The notes beneath the pieces are model-generated. The model ran no database searches. It had not been told where the DNA came from and was given only the letters and a program-made list of their open reading frames with translations. The position numbers and the translations under genes were made by a program. From Erythrobacter sp. YT30 (lineage in GTDB: Bacteria; Pseudomonadota; Alphaproteobacteria; Sphingomonadales; Sphingomonadaceae), in contig NZ_LMAF01000002.1 of NCBI RefSeq assembly GCF_001542875.1, positions 1,139,501-1,203,500 of the forward strand: DNA of 64,000 nt, in the 5' to 3' direction. Below, one piece after another: positions 48,966-58,496 of the stretch; positions within the stretch are counted from its first letter, which is position 1; every line of letters begins with the position of its first letter.

Positions 48966-49823
48966 TTGGCGTTGGCGCACGAGGACGAACGATCAAGCAT
49001 CGGCAAGACGTTCATTCTCGGCCTGGGCCATCAAAAGTGCGGCACGACCTGGCTTTACACCTACCTAACCAATCAAGCCCATTTCGCACCCGGAATGGCC
49101 AAGGAGTATCACATCTGGGACGCAGTCGACACGCCCGAACTGCGCCACCGCCGCGTTGGGCCGTTGCAAGTCCGGCTCGCCAATCAAAGCGAGCGCGGGC
49201 GGCTGGGCCTGTTCCGAGCGATGCAGCGTAATCCGGAAAGATACTATGATTACTTTGCCAGTTTGCTCGCCGGCCAAAAGACGCTGACGGCGGATATCAC
49301 GCCTTCATATAGCCGCCTTGGCGAAGATCGCCTGGCGCATATCCGCGATGGCTTTGCAGCGCGCGAGGTAAAGGCCAAAGCGATCATCCTTATCCGCAAT
49401 CCCATAAGCCGCGTCAAAAGCGCGGTGCGTTTCAATCTGGATCGCGGAAATTACAAAGAGGGCATTCCCAAGGGCGAAACCGATTTTGCCCGCGCTTTGG
49501 AGCATTATTACACAAGCGGCCAATGCGAAGTCCGCACGCGCTATAACCATATCATCACGCAGGCACGCGCAGTCTTTGACGAGGCTGATCTTTATATTGG
49601 CTGCTTTGAAAAAATGTTTGAGGCAAGCGAGATTGAGCGGATTTCAGCGTTTCTGGGTGTCGAGGCCGATCCGTCTTTCGCAAAGGTGAAAGTGAACAAG
49701 ACAAAAGGCGCGGTTGAAACGACGCCGCTCGATCAGAAGATCATGGATTTCTACGCCGATGTATATGAATTTTGCTATGCCAATGTGCCCGATGCGCGCG
49801 ATCTTTGGGCAACCAAAGCATGA
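48966..49823 (+). CDS. sulfotransferase-family protein
   Basis: About 285 aa. The start is probably the TTG at 48966 (GAGGG 5 nt upstream), possibly the next TTG at 48972. 5'-phosphosulfate loop GLGHQKCGTTWLY near the N-terminus; RNPISRVKSAVRF serves as the 3'-phosphate-binding block. It may sulfate a cell-surface glycan or small molecule; the acceptor is unknown. A different sulfotransferase-like gene is at 62372-63079. Overlaps none of its neighbours; starts 1 bp after the VOC stop. Confidence 0.82.
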   Translation: MALAHEDERSSIGKTFILGLGHQKCGTTWLYTYLTNQAHFAPGMAKEYHIWDAVDTPELRHRRVGPLQVRLANQSERGRLGLFRAMQRNPERYYDYFASLLAGQKTLTADITPSYSRLGEDRLAHIRDGFAAREVKAKAIILIRNPISRVKSAVRFNLDRGNYKEGIPKGETDFARALEHYYTSGQCEVRTRYNHIITQARAVFDEADLYIGCFEKMFEASEIERISAFLGVEADPSFAKVKVNKTKGAVETTPLDQKIMDFYADVYEFCYANVPDARDLWATKA

Positions 49824-49875
49824 TCTCACGCGTATGTTTAGTTGACAAGAAACGCACCGATTGGACTATTTCACC

Positions 49876-50493
49876 ATGACCAGAGCTTTCCGCATTCTCC
49901 TTCCTGCAGCAGCCACGCTGTCCTTTGCTGCCGCTTGTTCTGAGACCCCGGCTGAGCCGGCAGCGATCACTGAGGGCGCGTGGGCGGTTGATCCGGATGC
50001 GTCATCGCTTTCCTATGTCTCGGTTAAAGCGGGCGATGTGGCAGAGCCCAACACGTTCTCAACGCTCTCAGGAAGTGTCTCCGAAGCTGGCGAAGCGTTA
50101 ATCGAGATTGATCTGGCGAGCCTCGAAACAGGGGTCGATATCCGTAATGAGCGCATGCGCGATATCTTCTTCAACGTCGCGGAAAACCCTACAGCGAGCG
50201 TCACCGCGACCATTGATCCGGCTCAATTCGAAGCGCTCAAAGTGGGCGAGAGCACCAGCCAGGATTTGGGCGCGACATTGAGTGTCAAAGGCGTCGAAGC
50301 GCCGATCACGGCCCAGGTGCAAGTCACCCGCGCAGGCGAGGACCGTGTGCAGGTCGTCTCTGAAACGCCCGTCATTGTGTATGCCGACGCGCTGGAGCTG
50401 ACCGAAGGGCTTGCAACCCTGCGGGAACTTGCAGGATTGGATGAGATTACGCCTCTGGTGCCCGTCACGTTCTCGATCACTTTCGAGCGTTAA
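49876..50493 (+). CDS. YceI-family lipoprotein
   Basis: About 205 aa from the ATG at 49876. Lipobox SFAAAC, then a YceI-type lipocalin-like barrel (WAVDPDASSLSYVSVKAGDVAEPNTFS, LETGVDIRNERMRD, LSVKGVEAPI). YceI domains bind isoprenoids or quinone-like lipids in the periplasm. The lipoprotein form is less common than secreted YceI. Monocistronic. Confidence 0.88.
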   Translation: MTRAFRILLPAAATLSFAAACSETPAEPAAITEGAWAVDPDASSLSYVSVKAGDVAEPNTFSTLSGSVSEAGEALIEIDLASLETGVDIRNERMRDIFFNVAENPTASVTATIDPAQFEALKVGESTSQDLGATLSVKGVEAPITAQVQVTRAGEDRVQVVSETPVIVYADALELTEGLATLRELAGLDEITPLVPVTFSITFER

Positions 50494-50574
50494 GAGCAGC
50501 ATTGCCGAGCGTCTTTACGCATTCGGTCTTTTCTTTGACCATTGCGCTTGGGATTGCAGATTTTGGAGTGAGGC

Positions 50575-51288
50575 GTGCAACTCGATCTCGGCTCTGATCC
50601 GCGCACCGATGTTCTGCGACGATTGCAGGCCGCGCTGATCCAGCGCTTTGGTCGCATCATCCGTCCGCCTGACAAGCGCCGCAGCCCGGAATGGGTGCTG
50701 GTTCACGGGGTCATTGGTGCGCAAACGAAGACCGCGGCGAGCAATGCCTCAACCGATGGCCTTCTGGAAGAATTCGGCAATTGGGATGCGGTTGCCGAGG
50801 TGCCGGTCGATAAGCTCGAATCACGACTGCAACGCCAGACCTTTCCCAGCGTCGCAGCTCAGCGGCTATCCGATTGCCTCAATGCGATTGTCGAGGAACG
50901 CGGTTCGGTCGATCTGCGCCACCTCTCAAACCTCCCGACCGAGGAGGCGATAGCATGGCTCGAAACGCTTCCCGGTGTCGCGCGCAAGAATTCCGCTGGC
51001 GTGATGAATGCCTCGACACTCAACCGAAAAGCGATGGTGATTGACGGCCATCATCGCCGAATCATGCAGCGCATGGGCATCGTCCCTGCAAAGGCAGACA
51101 CCGCCAAAACCTACAACGCGCTGATGCCGATTGTGCCCAATGAATGGTCGGCCGAGGACATGGACGAGCATCACCTGCTTTTGAAGAAACTTGGCCAGAC
51201 CTTCTGCCGCCCACGAAAGGCTGAGTGCGAGGGCTGCCCGGCGCGTGCAGACTGCCAGACAGGAACCCAAAGCTCACCCGCACGCTGA
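50575..51288 (+). CDS. HhH-GPD DNA glycosylase, endonuclease III-like paralogue
   Basis: A 237-aa protein starting at GTG (50575). HhH-GPD fold with LPGVARKNSAGV and the catalytic Asp block MVIDGHHRR, and a 4Fe-4S motif C-X6-C-X2-C-X5-C (CRPRKAECEGCPARADC). Lys in ARK corresponds to the Nth lyase lysine. It differs from canonical Nth by N-terminal extension and GHH in place of THVHR, so specificity may differ. Only 6 bp precede nth. Confidence 0.87.
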   Translation: MQLDLGSDPRTDVLRRLQAALIQRFGRIIRPPDKRRSPEWVLVHGVIGAQTKTAASNASTDGLLEEFGNWDAVAEVPVDKLESRLQRQTFPSVAAQRLSDCLNAIVEERGSVDLRHLSNLPTEEAIAWLETLPGVARKNSAGVMNASTLNRKAMVIDGHHRRIMQRMGIVPAKADTAKTYNALMPIVPNEWSAEDMDEHHLLLKKLGQTFCRPRKAECEGCPARADCQTGTQSSPAR

Positions 51289-51294
51289 TGCTGT

Positions 51295-51951
51295 ATGCTG
51301 AGCGAAAACCAAGTTGAAACCGTCTACCGCAAGCTGTCAGAGGCGATGCCGGGGCGGACGAAGAATGCGAAAGGACCGAAGGGGCAACCCGACGCCTTCC
51401 GCTCGTGTATCTCGTGCATGCTGTCTGCCCAATCGCTTGACCGGAATACGGCGGCAGCGACCAAGGCCTTGTTCAAGCTGGCTAAAACGCCCGAGGACAT
51501 GCTCGCGCTTGATGATGCGGAGATAGCCGAGGCGATCAAGCCGTGCGGGCTCTACAACAACAAGACAAAGAATATTCGCAAGTTCTGCATCGCGCTGCTC
51601 GAGGAACATGATGGCGTCGTGCCCGACACGCGCGAAGGGTTGATGAACCTGCCCGGCATCGGCCGCAAATGCGCCGACATCGTGATGAGCTTTACCTTTG
51701 GCAAAGACGTGATCGCGGTTGACACGCACGTCCATCGCGTGTGCAATCGCATTGGCCTGACAGATGCCAAGACGGCTGAGAAAACCGCGCAGCAACTCGA
51801 ACAACGCAGCCCCGAATGGACACTTGCCGATGGGCATTTCTGGCTCATTCAGTTCGGAAAGCGCGTTTGCCGGGCGCGCGTGCCCAAATGCGAAATCTGC
51901 TTGGTGAGCGATCTATGCGAGACAGGGCCAATTACGCGCGATGAGGATTGA
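51295..51951 (+). CDS. nth: endonuclease III
   Basis: A 218-aa DNA glycosylase/AP-lyase of base-excision repair. LPGIGRKCADIVMSFTFG with catalytic Lys, VDTHVHRV with catalytic Asp, and the 4Fe-4S cluster CRARVPKCEICLVSDLC near the C-terminus. It removes oxidised pyrimidines. Immediately follows the paralogous glycosylase, in a two-gene operon. Confidence 0.93.
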   Translation: MLSENQVETVYRKLSEAMPGRTKNAKGPKGQPDAFRSCISCMLSAQSLDRNTAAATKALFKLAKTPEDMLALDDAEIAEAIKPCGLYNNKTKNIRKFCIALLEEHDGVVPDTREGLMNLPGIGRKCADIVMSFTFGKDVIAVDTHVHRVCNRIGLTDAKTAEKTAQQLEQRSPEWTLADGHFWLIQFGKRVCRARVPKCEICLVSDLCETGPITRDED

Positions 51952-52060
51952 CGCTACGGCGCGCTGCGTCGTCTGATCGCCTCCCAAAAACGGCGCTTGC
52001 ATGGCGCGTCAATCTCCGCTTGTTTCGCGTGCAAGCAACGCATCAGGGAGAGATCAAGCC

Positions 52061-53047
52061 ATGAAAACCGCAATCACCGAAATGTTCGGCATCCAGCATC
52101 CCATCATTCAGGGCGGGATGCATTATGTTGGCTTTGCCGAAATGGCGGCGGCTGTTTCGAATGCGGGCGGGCTGGGCATCATCACCGGCCTCACCCAGAA
52201 AACCCCGCAGGATCTCGCGAACGAAATCGCGCGGTGCAAGGATATGACGGATAAACCTTTCGGTGTGAACATCACGATCCTGCCGACTCTGACGCCGCCC
52301 GATTATCCGGGCATCGTCAAAGCTGTGATCGATGGCGGCGTGAAGGTTGTTGAGACGGCTGGCCGCAATCCGGTTGATCTGTTGGGTCCGCTTAAAGATG
52401 CCGGGATCAAGGTCATCCACAAATGCACCAGCGTGCGTCACTCGCTCAAGGCGCAAGAGATTGGCTGCGATGCGGTGAGTGTCGATGGCTTTGAATGCGG
52501 CGGGCATCCGGGTGAAGACGACATTCCAAACTTCATCCTGTTGCCGCGCGCAGCGGACGAGCTTGAAATCCCGTTCGTATCGTCAGGCGGCATGGCCGAT
52601 GGCCGCAGCCTCGTTGCCAGCCTTGCCATGGGCGCGCAGGGGATGAACATGGGCACGCGCTTTATCGCCACCAAGGAAGCGCCCGTTCACGACAATGTGA
52701 AAGCGGCCATCGTTGCGGCATCGGAGCTCGATACGCGGCTCGTCATGCGCCCCTTGCGCAACACTGAAAGGGTGATGACCAATGCTGCTGTTGAGCGCCT
52801 ACTCGAAAAGGAAAAGCGGCTTGGCGATGACATCAAGTTTGAGGACATCATCGAAGAAGTTGCAGGCGTCTATCCATCGATCATGATGGAAGGCGAAATG
52901 GACAAGGGGGCCTGGTCATGCGGCATGGTTGCAGGGCTGATCAACGATGTCCCGACCTGTCAGGAATTGATCGATCGAATCATTAACGAGGCGGAAGATA
53001 TTCTTGCAAAGATGAATGCCATGGCACGCGACAAGGTGCCTGCCTGA
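52061..53047 (+). CDS. nitronate monooxygenase / 2-nitropropane dioxygenase family
   Basis: About 328 aa from the ATG at 52061 (GGGAGAG upstream). FMN-dependent TIM barrel; MFGIQHPIIQGGM, VDGFECGGHPG and VSSGGMADGRSL match the NPD family. The family oxidises nitronates; some members act on other lactones or enoyl-ACP, so the substrate is not certain. Followed by a clear terminator. Confidence 0.88.
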   Translation: MKTAITEMFGIQHPIIQGGMHYVGFAEMAAAVSNAGGLGIITGLTQKTPQDLANEIARCKDMTDKPFGVNITILPTLTPPDYPGIVKAVIDGGVKVVETAGRNPVDLLGPLKDAGIKVIHKCTSVRHSLKAQEIGCDAVSVDGFECGGHPGEDDIPNFILLPRAADELEIPFVSSGGMADGRSLVASLAMGAQGMNMGTRFIATKEAPVHDNVKAAIVAASELDTRLVMRPLRNTERVMTNAAVERLLEKEKRLGDDIKFEDIIEEVAGVYPSIMMEGEMDKGAWSCGMVAGLINDVPTCQELIDRIINEAEDILAKMNAMARDKVPA

Positions 53048-53078
53048 CGCGAGGAAAAACCAAACCTCACAATGATTT

Positions 53079-53107
53079 AAGGGCGCCTGCGACTGGGCGC
53101 CCTTTTT
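53079..53107 (+). terminator. intrinsic terminator after nitronate monooxygenase gene
   Basis: AAGGGCGCC (53079-53087) pairs with GGCGCCCTT (53096-53104) over an 8-nt loop, with T5 at 53103-53107. About 30 bp after the stop. Confidence 0.9.
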
Positions 53108-53295
53108 GCGTCGCATCCTGATTGGTTAAGGCCTCGCTACGTAGCCCTGCGAATTAAATTCGTGGGCAATTCCGGTAAGGTACTGATGGTTGGACGATCA
53201 CTGCCAGACTAAATGGCATGGTCGGACAAGGGGTCGAAACTTGGATGAGAGCGATGGTGCTGTGGGAGGCGCCGTGCTCGTGAGAGGGACGTGAC

Positions 53296-53943
53296 GTGGA
53301 ACAATTCTTTGCACCTGAAATCTGGATGGCTCTCACCGGAGCCCTCTGCATCACCGGTTGGCTGATCGGTGACTGGAACGGCTCTGAACGCATGCGCCGC
53401 TTGATCGGTGAACACGATCAAATCGGGCAAGCTGATTGGGAGCCGCTTAAGCGAGCATCAAAGCGCGGCGCTGTGCGCTCATCATTGCAGCACCTCGAAA
53501 CGAAGAGATTCGAGGATCAGGTCTCTGCAAAAATTGCATTAGCAAGCGCTGAGCATGAGCAACGCCCGACGCCGCAGATCGAACGGGAGCATCTAACCCG
53601 GCGCATCGATGCCATGCCGTCGCTGGCCGACTTGCACGCTGAAGCCGAAGCAATCAGGCGCAGCGGCCGTGTGTGGGACAGCCTTGAAACTGGCATCGAT
53701 TACGAACAGATCGATCCACATTCCGCCAAGGTTCTGACAAGCTACAAGAACTCTATTGCGAGATTGCAAAAGCTCGAAGGCCCGGCGCATTCTGATCGAT
53801 TGGAGTTGGAACTGCCGCGTTTTGCAGATGTGGCTCCTGTATCGCCCTTCTTTCAAAGCGCTGATCAAACAGGCGAACCTTCGCTGCAAGGTGACACGTT
53901 TTCACGCGAGACACGGGATAAAGCTCTGGCCCCGGCAGATTGA
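53296..53943 (+). CDS. hypothetical membrane-anchored protein (215 aa)
   Basis: GTG start preceded by GAGGGACG. One N-terminal hydrophobic segment (~7-26, IWMALTGALCITGWLIG) followed by a charged, helix-rich region with no recognised domain. Orientation with the short N-terminus outside or inside cannot be told. Composition fits neighbours. Nothing obvious in 53108-53295 apart from a short palindrome (GCGAATTAAATTCGT). Convergent with the following minus-strand gene. Confidence 0.6.
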   Translation: MEQFFAPEIWMALTGALCITGWLIGDWNGSERMRRLIGEHDQIGQADWEPLKRASKRGAVRSSLQHLETKRFEDQVSAKIALASAEHEQRPTPQIEREHLTRRIDAMPSLADLHAEAEAIRRSGRVWDSLETGIDYEQIDPHSAKVLTSYKNSIARLQKLEGPAHSDRLELELPRFADVAPVSPFFQSADQTGEPSLQGDTFSRETRDKALAPAD

Positions 53944-54000
53944 GCCGGCTGAGCCAGAGCTGATTTGAAGAGCGATAATGCAGGCGGCTGGCCGAAAGGG

Positions 54001-54450
54001 TCAGCCTGCCTGCTCGTCCTCTTCCACGCGGGTGTAAGGCACGAATTCTTCGAAGAAGACGGCGCCTGTGAAGATACCAGTGACAGGGTCTACTGTCGTC
54101 ACGACATCCTGCCGGCAAAGCTGGGTCGCATTGAAACGGCGCGATACCAGGACGTCCCTGTCATCGATCCGATCAGGGCGGCTCGTCTTTTGAACATAGA
54201 TCGTGTTGCCGCGCCCATAGACATAGGCGGTGTCGTCAATCACTGTCAGCCGTTCATTCGGGAACACGCGGATGCAGTTCTGCGGCTCTCCAGCGACGCG
54301 GCCTTCGATCAGTTTGGCAAGGCGCTTTTCGCCCTTGGTCATCTCGGTTTCAGCGGTGGCTTCCACATCGCCTTTTTCTTCGGCGAAAGCTGCAGGCGAG
54401 ACCATCAGGGACACGCCCAGGGCTGCACCGATTAAAGCTGATTTTCTCAT
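54001..54450 (-). CDS. hypothetical exported protein (~149 aa)
   Basis: Start placed at the ATG at 54450 (MRKSALIGAALG), which gives a signal peptide cleaved near AFA. The mature part has GEKRLAKLIEGRVAGEP and two Cys, one in QNCIRVF and one in TQLCRQD. I do not recognise a named family. The second gene of a minus-strand pair after the zf-CHCC gene (89-bp gap). Confidence 0.7.
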   Translation of the reverse strand: MRKSALIGAALGVSLMVSPAAFAEEKGDVEATAETEMTKGEKRLAKLIEGRVAGEPQNCIRVFPNERLTVIDDTAYVYGRGNTIYVQKTSRPDRIDDRDVLVSRRFNATQLCRQDVVTTVDPVTGIFTGAVFFEEFVPYTRVEEDEQAG

Positions 54451-54539
54451 CGAATTACTCCTCAAGTTTCACCCGCCGAATGAGCTCCATAGCAGCAAAA
54501 TGCTGAATGGGCACTGACCAGAACCGGTGCGCAGAGGAA

Positions 54540-54806
54540 TTACCGATGGCCGGGATCTGCCCCTTCGGAGATATCGGGCAGGGTCGCCTGATCGGCGCCA
54601 TCTGCAGGCCCGCCGCGCAGCACGAACCGGCGATCACAATAGCCACAATCGACATAGCCATGCTCGTCTATTTCCAGAAAGATGCGAGGGTGGCCAAGCG
54701 CTGCCGGGCGATATCCCGTACCGCCGCGAATATCGCTGGCGCCGTCACAGCTGACGCGCTTGCTGTCGGTGAAGATGACTTCTGGAGGGGCAATGTTCAT
54801 GGGCAT
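54540..54806 (-). CDS. zf-CHCC zinc-finger protein (NDUFS6-like)
   Basis: An 88-aa protein. Zn ligands C20, H39, C54 and C57 (RVSC, LGHPRIFLEI, VDCGYC) match the zf-CHCC domain also found in complex I subunit NDUFS6. Many alphaproteobacteria carry such a stand-alone protein; its role is likely respiratory-chain or Zn-related, but not proven here. Starts at M1 or M3. Divergent from the ABC ATPase gene. Confidence 0.87.
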   Translation of the reverse strand: MPMNIAPPEVIFTDSKRVSCDGASDIRGGTGYRPAALGHPRIFLEIDEHGYVDCGYCDRRFVLRGGPADGADQATLPDISEGADPGHR

Positions 54807-54881
54807 TTCGCATAATCGCCTTGCCGGGCTATTTCAATTGCTGTTTGCGCTTCGAAGCGGGCGCAATTAGGGCGTCTCGCA

Positions 54882-55832
54882 ATGTCCAGCGAACCCGCCA
54901 TCCGCATCGATAATCTCGTCAAACGCTATGCCGCGCCCAAAGGCGCAAAAGGCGAAGATGCGCAAGGAAAGCTCGCTTTGGGCGGTGTGAGTTTCGATGT
55001 GCCCGAAGGATCGATCTTTGGCCTATTGGGACCGAACGGCGCGGGCAAATCGACACTCATCAATATCCTTGCCGGGATCGTGATGAAGACGAGCGGCAGC
55101 GCCAACATCTGGGGCTTTGATATCGACGAGCAGCGCCGCAATGCGAGCCGCGCGATCGGCATTGTCCCGCAGGAGATTGTGTTCGACCCGTTCTTCACCC
55201 CGTTTGAAGTGCTCGAAAATCAGGGCGGATTCTATGGGATAGCGAAGGACATGCGCCGGTCTGAAGAATTGCTGGCTGCGGTGCGTTTGTCAGACAAGCG
55301 CGATGCCTACGCCCGCACTTTATCAGGCGGGATGAAGCGGCGGCTGTTGGTTGCAAAAGCGATGGTGCATTCGCCGCCAATCCTCGTGCTCGATGAACCG
55401 ACTGCAGGCGTTGATGTCGAACTGCGGCGGCAATTGTGGGAGCTTGTCACCGAGCTTAACCGCCAGGGTGTCACCGTCGTCCTCACCACACACTACCTCG
55501 AAGAGGCTGAGGAATTGTGCGACGAAATCGCGATCATCAATCATGGCGAATTGATCGCGCACAAGCCCACTAAAGAGCTGATCAACATGGCGCGCGAGAA
55601 GATTGTCGCGGTGACGGTTGCAAATGATCTTGCCTCGGCACCTTCGCATGATGCCTTCAGCAAGGTTGATCTCGTCGGTGATCGCTCTGTTGAGGTTACC
55701 TATGACAAAGACCAGCTGAGCGCGGGCCAGGTGCTTGGCATCTTGCAGGATCAGGGTTTGACTATCGAGGATGTCACAACCCGCGAGGCTGATCTCGAAG
55801 ACGTATTCGTCCAGTTGACTGGCACGGGATAA
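54882..55832 (+). CDS. ABC transporter ATP-binding protein (single ATPase)
   Basis: A 316-aa ATPase: Walker A GPNGAGKST, signature LSGGMKRR, Walker B ILVLDEPTAGVD, THYLEEAEELCDE. The YadG-like group usually pairs with an ABC-2 permease, but no permease gene adjoins it here. The next gene on the same strand is an MBL-fold lipoprotein, 16 bp after. Confidence 0.9.
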   Translation: MSSEPAIRIDNLVKRYAAPKGAKGEDAQGKLALGGVSFDVPEGSIFGLLGPNGAGKSTLINILAGIVMKTSGSANIWGFDIDEQRRNASRAIGIVPQEIVFDPFFTPFEVLENQGGFYGIAKDMRRSEELLAAVRLSDKRDAYARTLSGGMKRRLLVAKAMVHSPPILVLDEPTAGVDVELRRQLWELVTELNRQGVTVVLTTHYLEEAEELCDEIAIINHGELIAHKPTKELINMAREKIVAVTVANDLASAPSHDAFSKVDLVGDRSVEVTYDKDQLSAGQVLGILQDQGLTIEDVTTREADLEDVFVQLTGTG

Positions 55833-55848
55833 TCCAGGGGGGCCTGAC

Positions 55849-56853
55849 ATGCGTTTTGCTTTGGCGACAATTGCCGCGATCTCACTATCGGGATGCGGCT
55901 GGTTCGTACTTGAAGACCAGAGCACCTCGCCTGAGAGCAGCCCCGCCGATGATGAGTTGGCACTCCCCCGCGCTGAGCAACCCGCACAATGCCCATCCGA
56001 GGGGGCGGCCGTGCAGATCCTCGGGAGCGGCGGGCCGATAGCGGAAGGCGGCGCAAACGCGCGGGCTGGAACCTCCTATCTCCTCTGGATCGATGGTGAG
56101 GCCCGGTTGCTGATTGATGCGGGATCGGGAAGTTTTCTTCGCTTTGCGCAAGCCGGCGCGAGCATTGCCGATCTTGACGCGATCCTCCTCACCCACCTTC
56201 ATGCAGATCATGCGGGCGATCTTGTCGATGTGCTCAATTCTGGAGGATTTGAAGGGCGGGCTGAGCCGCTTGCCGTGATCGGCCCAGATGGAGCGCCGCG
56301 CTTTCCCGGCACCCGGGAATTTCTGACCCGACTGCTGGGCAAGCAGAATGGGGCGTTCTCGTACAATGGCGGTTATCTCGATGGAACCGAGAACAAACCA
56401 AAATTACAGGTAACCGAAGTAAAGACTCAAGGTGGGGCTGGTGCAGTCGAAGGTCTCTTCGGACCGGGCGACATTGCAGCGACCGCGATTCCGGTAAATC
56501 ACGGCGCTGCTCCGGCGCTTGGTTACGAAATCCACGTTGGAGATTCTCTTTTATTCATCACGGGCGATCAAAATGCTTTTTCGGAAACGTTCGATGGCAT
56601 GATCACAGCCACGCGCCCTGAAATTGTATTCGCCCATCATGTAATAAATGGCGAAGATGGCCAGCCGCGCGGGCTACACCGTACTCCTGCCGAGATTGGT
56701 CAGCTTGCTGGTTTGGCCAAGGCGAAGAGGCTGGTGCTGACGCACAATATGGAGCGCAGTCTCAGCCGGATCGAAAGCGGGCTTGAGGCGATTGGGGCAA
56801 GCTATGACGGGCCTGTCAGCGTTGCGGATGATCTCGATTGCTACGCGCTGTGA
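55849..56853 (+). CDS. metallo-beta-lactamase-fold lipoprotein
   Basis: A 334-aa protein with a lipobox (ISLSGC) and a mature MBL fold: LLTHLHADHAGD (HxHxDH), later ATAIPVNHG, FITGDQNAF and a final LTHNMERS block. Its layout resembles the GumP/AHL-lactonase/arylsulfatase-type branch rather than class B beta-lactamases, so antibiotic resistance should not be inferred. Follows the ABC ATPase gene. Confidence 0.85.
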   Translation: MRFALATIAAISLSGCGWFVLEDQSTSPESSPADDELALPRAEQPAQCPSEGAAVQILGSGGPIAEGGANARAGTSYLLWIDGEARLLIDAGSGSFLRFAQAGASIADLDAILLTHLHADHAGDLVDVLNSGGFEGRAEPLAVIGPDGAPRFPGTREFLTRLLGKQNGAFSYNGGYLDGTENKPKLQVTEVKTQGGAGAVEGLFGPGDIAATAIPVNHGAAPALGYEIHVGDSLLFITGDQNAFSETFDGMITATRPEIVFAHHVINGEDGQPRGLHRTPAEIGQLAGLAKAKRLVLTHNMERSLSRIESGLEAIGASYDGPVSVADDLDCYAL

Positions 56854-56891
56854 CGACGCCGCGCGACTTGCCCTGATCCCCATTGCGCGGC

Positions 56892-58496
56892 ATGGCACGC
56901 CGCATGGGCGAAACAAATATGCAATACGATGTCCTTGTCATCGGATCGGGAGCGGCGGGGCTTACGGCAGCCTTGGAATTGGCGGAAACCAAAAGGGTGC
57001 TGGTGCTGGCCAAAGGCTCGCTAACAGGCGGCTCCACAGCATGGGCGCAGGGCGGCATTGCCGCTGTTCTGGATGCTGGCGACACGTTCGAAAACCACGT
57101 GCGCGATACGATGGTGGCGGGCGCGGGCCTTAATGATCGCGAGACGGTGGAATTCGTCATCGAAGGCGCGCCAGCCTCAATCGATCGCCTGTGCGAATTG
57201 GGCGTGCCGTTCAACCGCGATGAAGACGCGCTTCACCTGACACGCGAGGGGGGGCACTCGCATCGCCGGATCGTGCATGTTGATGATGCGACCGGGTGGG
57301 CGGTGCAGGATGCGCTGTTAAAAGCGGCTGAGGCAAACTCGAACATCACGATGCTGGGCGGGCGCACCTGTATCGATTTCATCACCGATCGCCACCGTGA
57401 ACAATTCTCCGCCGCTGGCCGCGTATGGGGCGTTTATGCGCTCAACGAAGAAACGGGCCGGGTTGAGCGCCACACAGCGCGCGCGACTGTGCTTGCAGCA
57501 GGCGGCGCGGGGCGTGTCTATCAATTTTCGACCGCGCCGCGCGGCGCGACGGGTGATGGTATCGCGATGGCATGGCGTGCAGGCGCGCGCGTTTCCAATA
57601 TGGAGATGATGCAATTCCACCCCACCTGCCTCTACAATCTCGAAGTCAAAAACTTCCTCATCACCGAAGCCGTCAGGGGCGAAGGCGGCAGGCTCTATCA
57701 TCCCGAAACCGGGCATCGCTTCATGGAAGACTACGATCCGGAACGCATGGAGCTTGCCCCTCGAGATGTCGTTGCGCGCGCGATTGACGATCAGATCAAG
57801 CGCTTTGGCCTCGATTACGTCCATCTTGATATCAGCCACGAAAGCGCGGATTTCATTCGCAGCCACTTCCCGACGATTGATGAGAAACTGTCGGGCCTTG
57901 GGATTGATATGACGAGCGGACCGATCCCCGTCGTCCCGGCGCAGCATTACACCTGTGGCGGTGTGGTGGTGGACCTTCACGCGCGCACTGATCTACCTGG
58001 TCTGTGGGCGGCGGGCGAAGTCACCGAAAGCGGGCTTCACGGCGCCAACCGGCTGGCATCGAACAGCCTGCTTGAATGCTTTGTCTTTGGCGAAGCGGCG
58101 GCGTCCGATATCCTAAATCGATGGGATGAATTGCAGGAGCCACCCGCAATCCTTCCATGGGATGAAAGCCGCGTCACCGATTCTGACGAGGAAGTCGTTA
58201 TCAAGCAGAACTGGACCGAAATCCGCCGCTTCATGTGGAATTATGTCGGGATCGTGAGGACGACCAAGCGGCTAGAGCGCGCAAAGAACCGGATCGCCTT
58301 GTTGAAGCAAGAGGTCGAGGACTATTACGGCGCGTTCCGTGTGACGACCGACCTTATCGAGCTTCGCAATCTGCTGCAGGCGGCAGAACTGATCGTCAAA
58401 TCCGCGCTCGCCAGACACGAAAGCCGAGGGTTGCACTACACGCTCGATTACCCTGAGACGGGTGAGCTTGTGAAAGATACGGTGCTGGTGCCGTGA
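56892..58496 (+). CDS. nadB: L-aspartate oxidase
   Basis: About 534 aa (start at 56892, 56904 or 56919; all ATG; I list the first). FAD site VLVIGSGAAGLTAALELAE, active-site HSHRRIVHVDD and later RLASNSLLECFVFG, the standard succinate-dehydrogenase-flavoprotein-like layout. Oxidises aspartate to iminoaspartate for NAD synthesis; nadA and nadC are not in the window. The stop overlaps the next GTG start by 4 nt. Confidence 0.94.
   Translation: MARRMGETNMQYDVLVIGSGAAGLTAALELAETKRVLVLAKGSLTGGSTAWAQGGIAAVLDAGDTFENHVRDTMVAGAGLNDRETVEFVIEGAPASIDRLCELGVPFNRDEDALHLTREGGHSHRRIVHVDDATGWAVQDALLKAAEANSNITMLGGRTCIDFITDRHREQFSAAGRVWGVYALNEETGRVERHTARATVLAAGGAGRVYQFSTAPRGATGDGIAMAWRAGARVSNMEMMQFHPTCLYNLEVKNFLITEAVRGEGGRLYHPETGHRFMEDYDPERMELAPRDVVARAIDDQIKRFGLDYVHLDISHESADFIRSHFPTIDEKLSGLGIDMTSGPIPVVPAQHYTCGGVVVDLHARTDLPGLWAAGEVTESGLHGANRLASNSLLECFVFGEAAASDILNRWDELQEPPAILPWDESRVTDSDEEVVIKQNWTEIRRFMWNYVGIVRTTKRLERAKNRIALLKQEVEDYYGAFRVTTDLIELRNLLQAAELIVKSALARHESRGLHYTLDYPETGELVKDTVLVP

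Noticed and set aside
55849-56853. Reading the MBL-fold lipoprotein as a beta-lactamase
   Set aside because: HxHxDH is shared by many hydrolases; the rest of the sequence does not match class B beta-lactamases.
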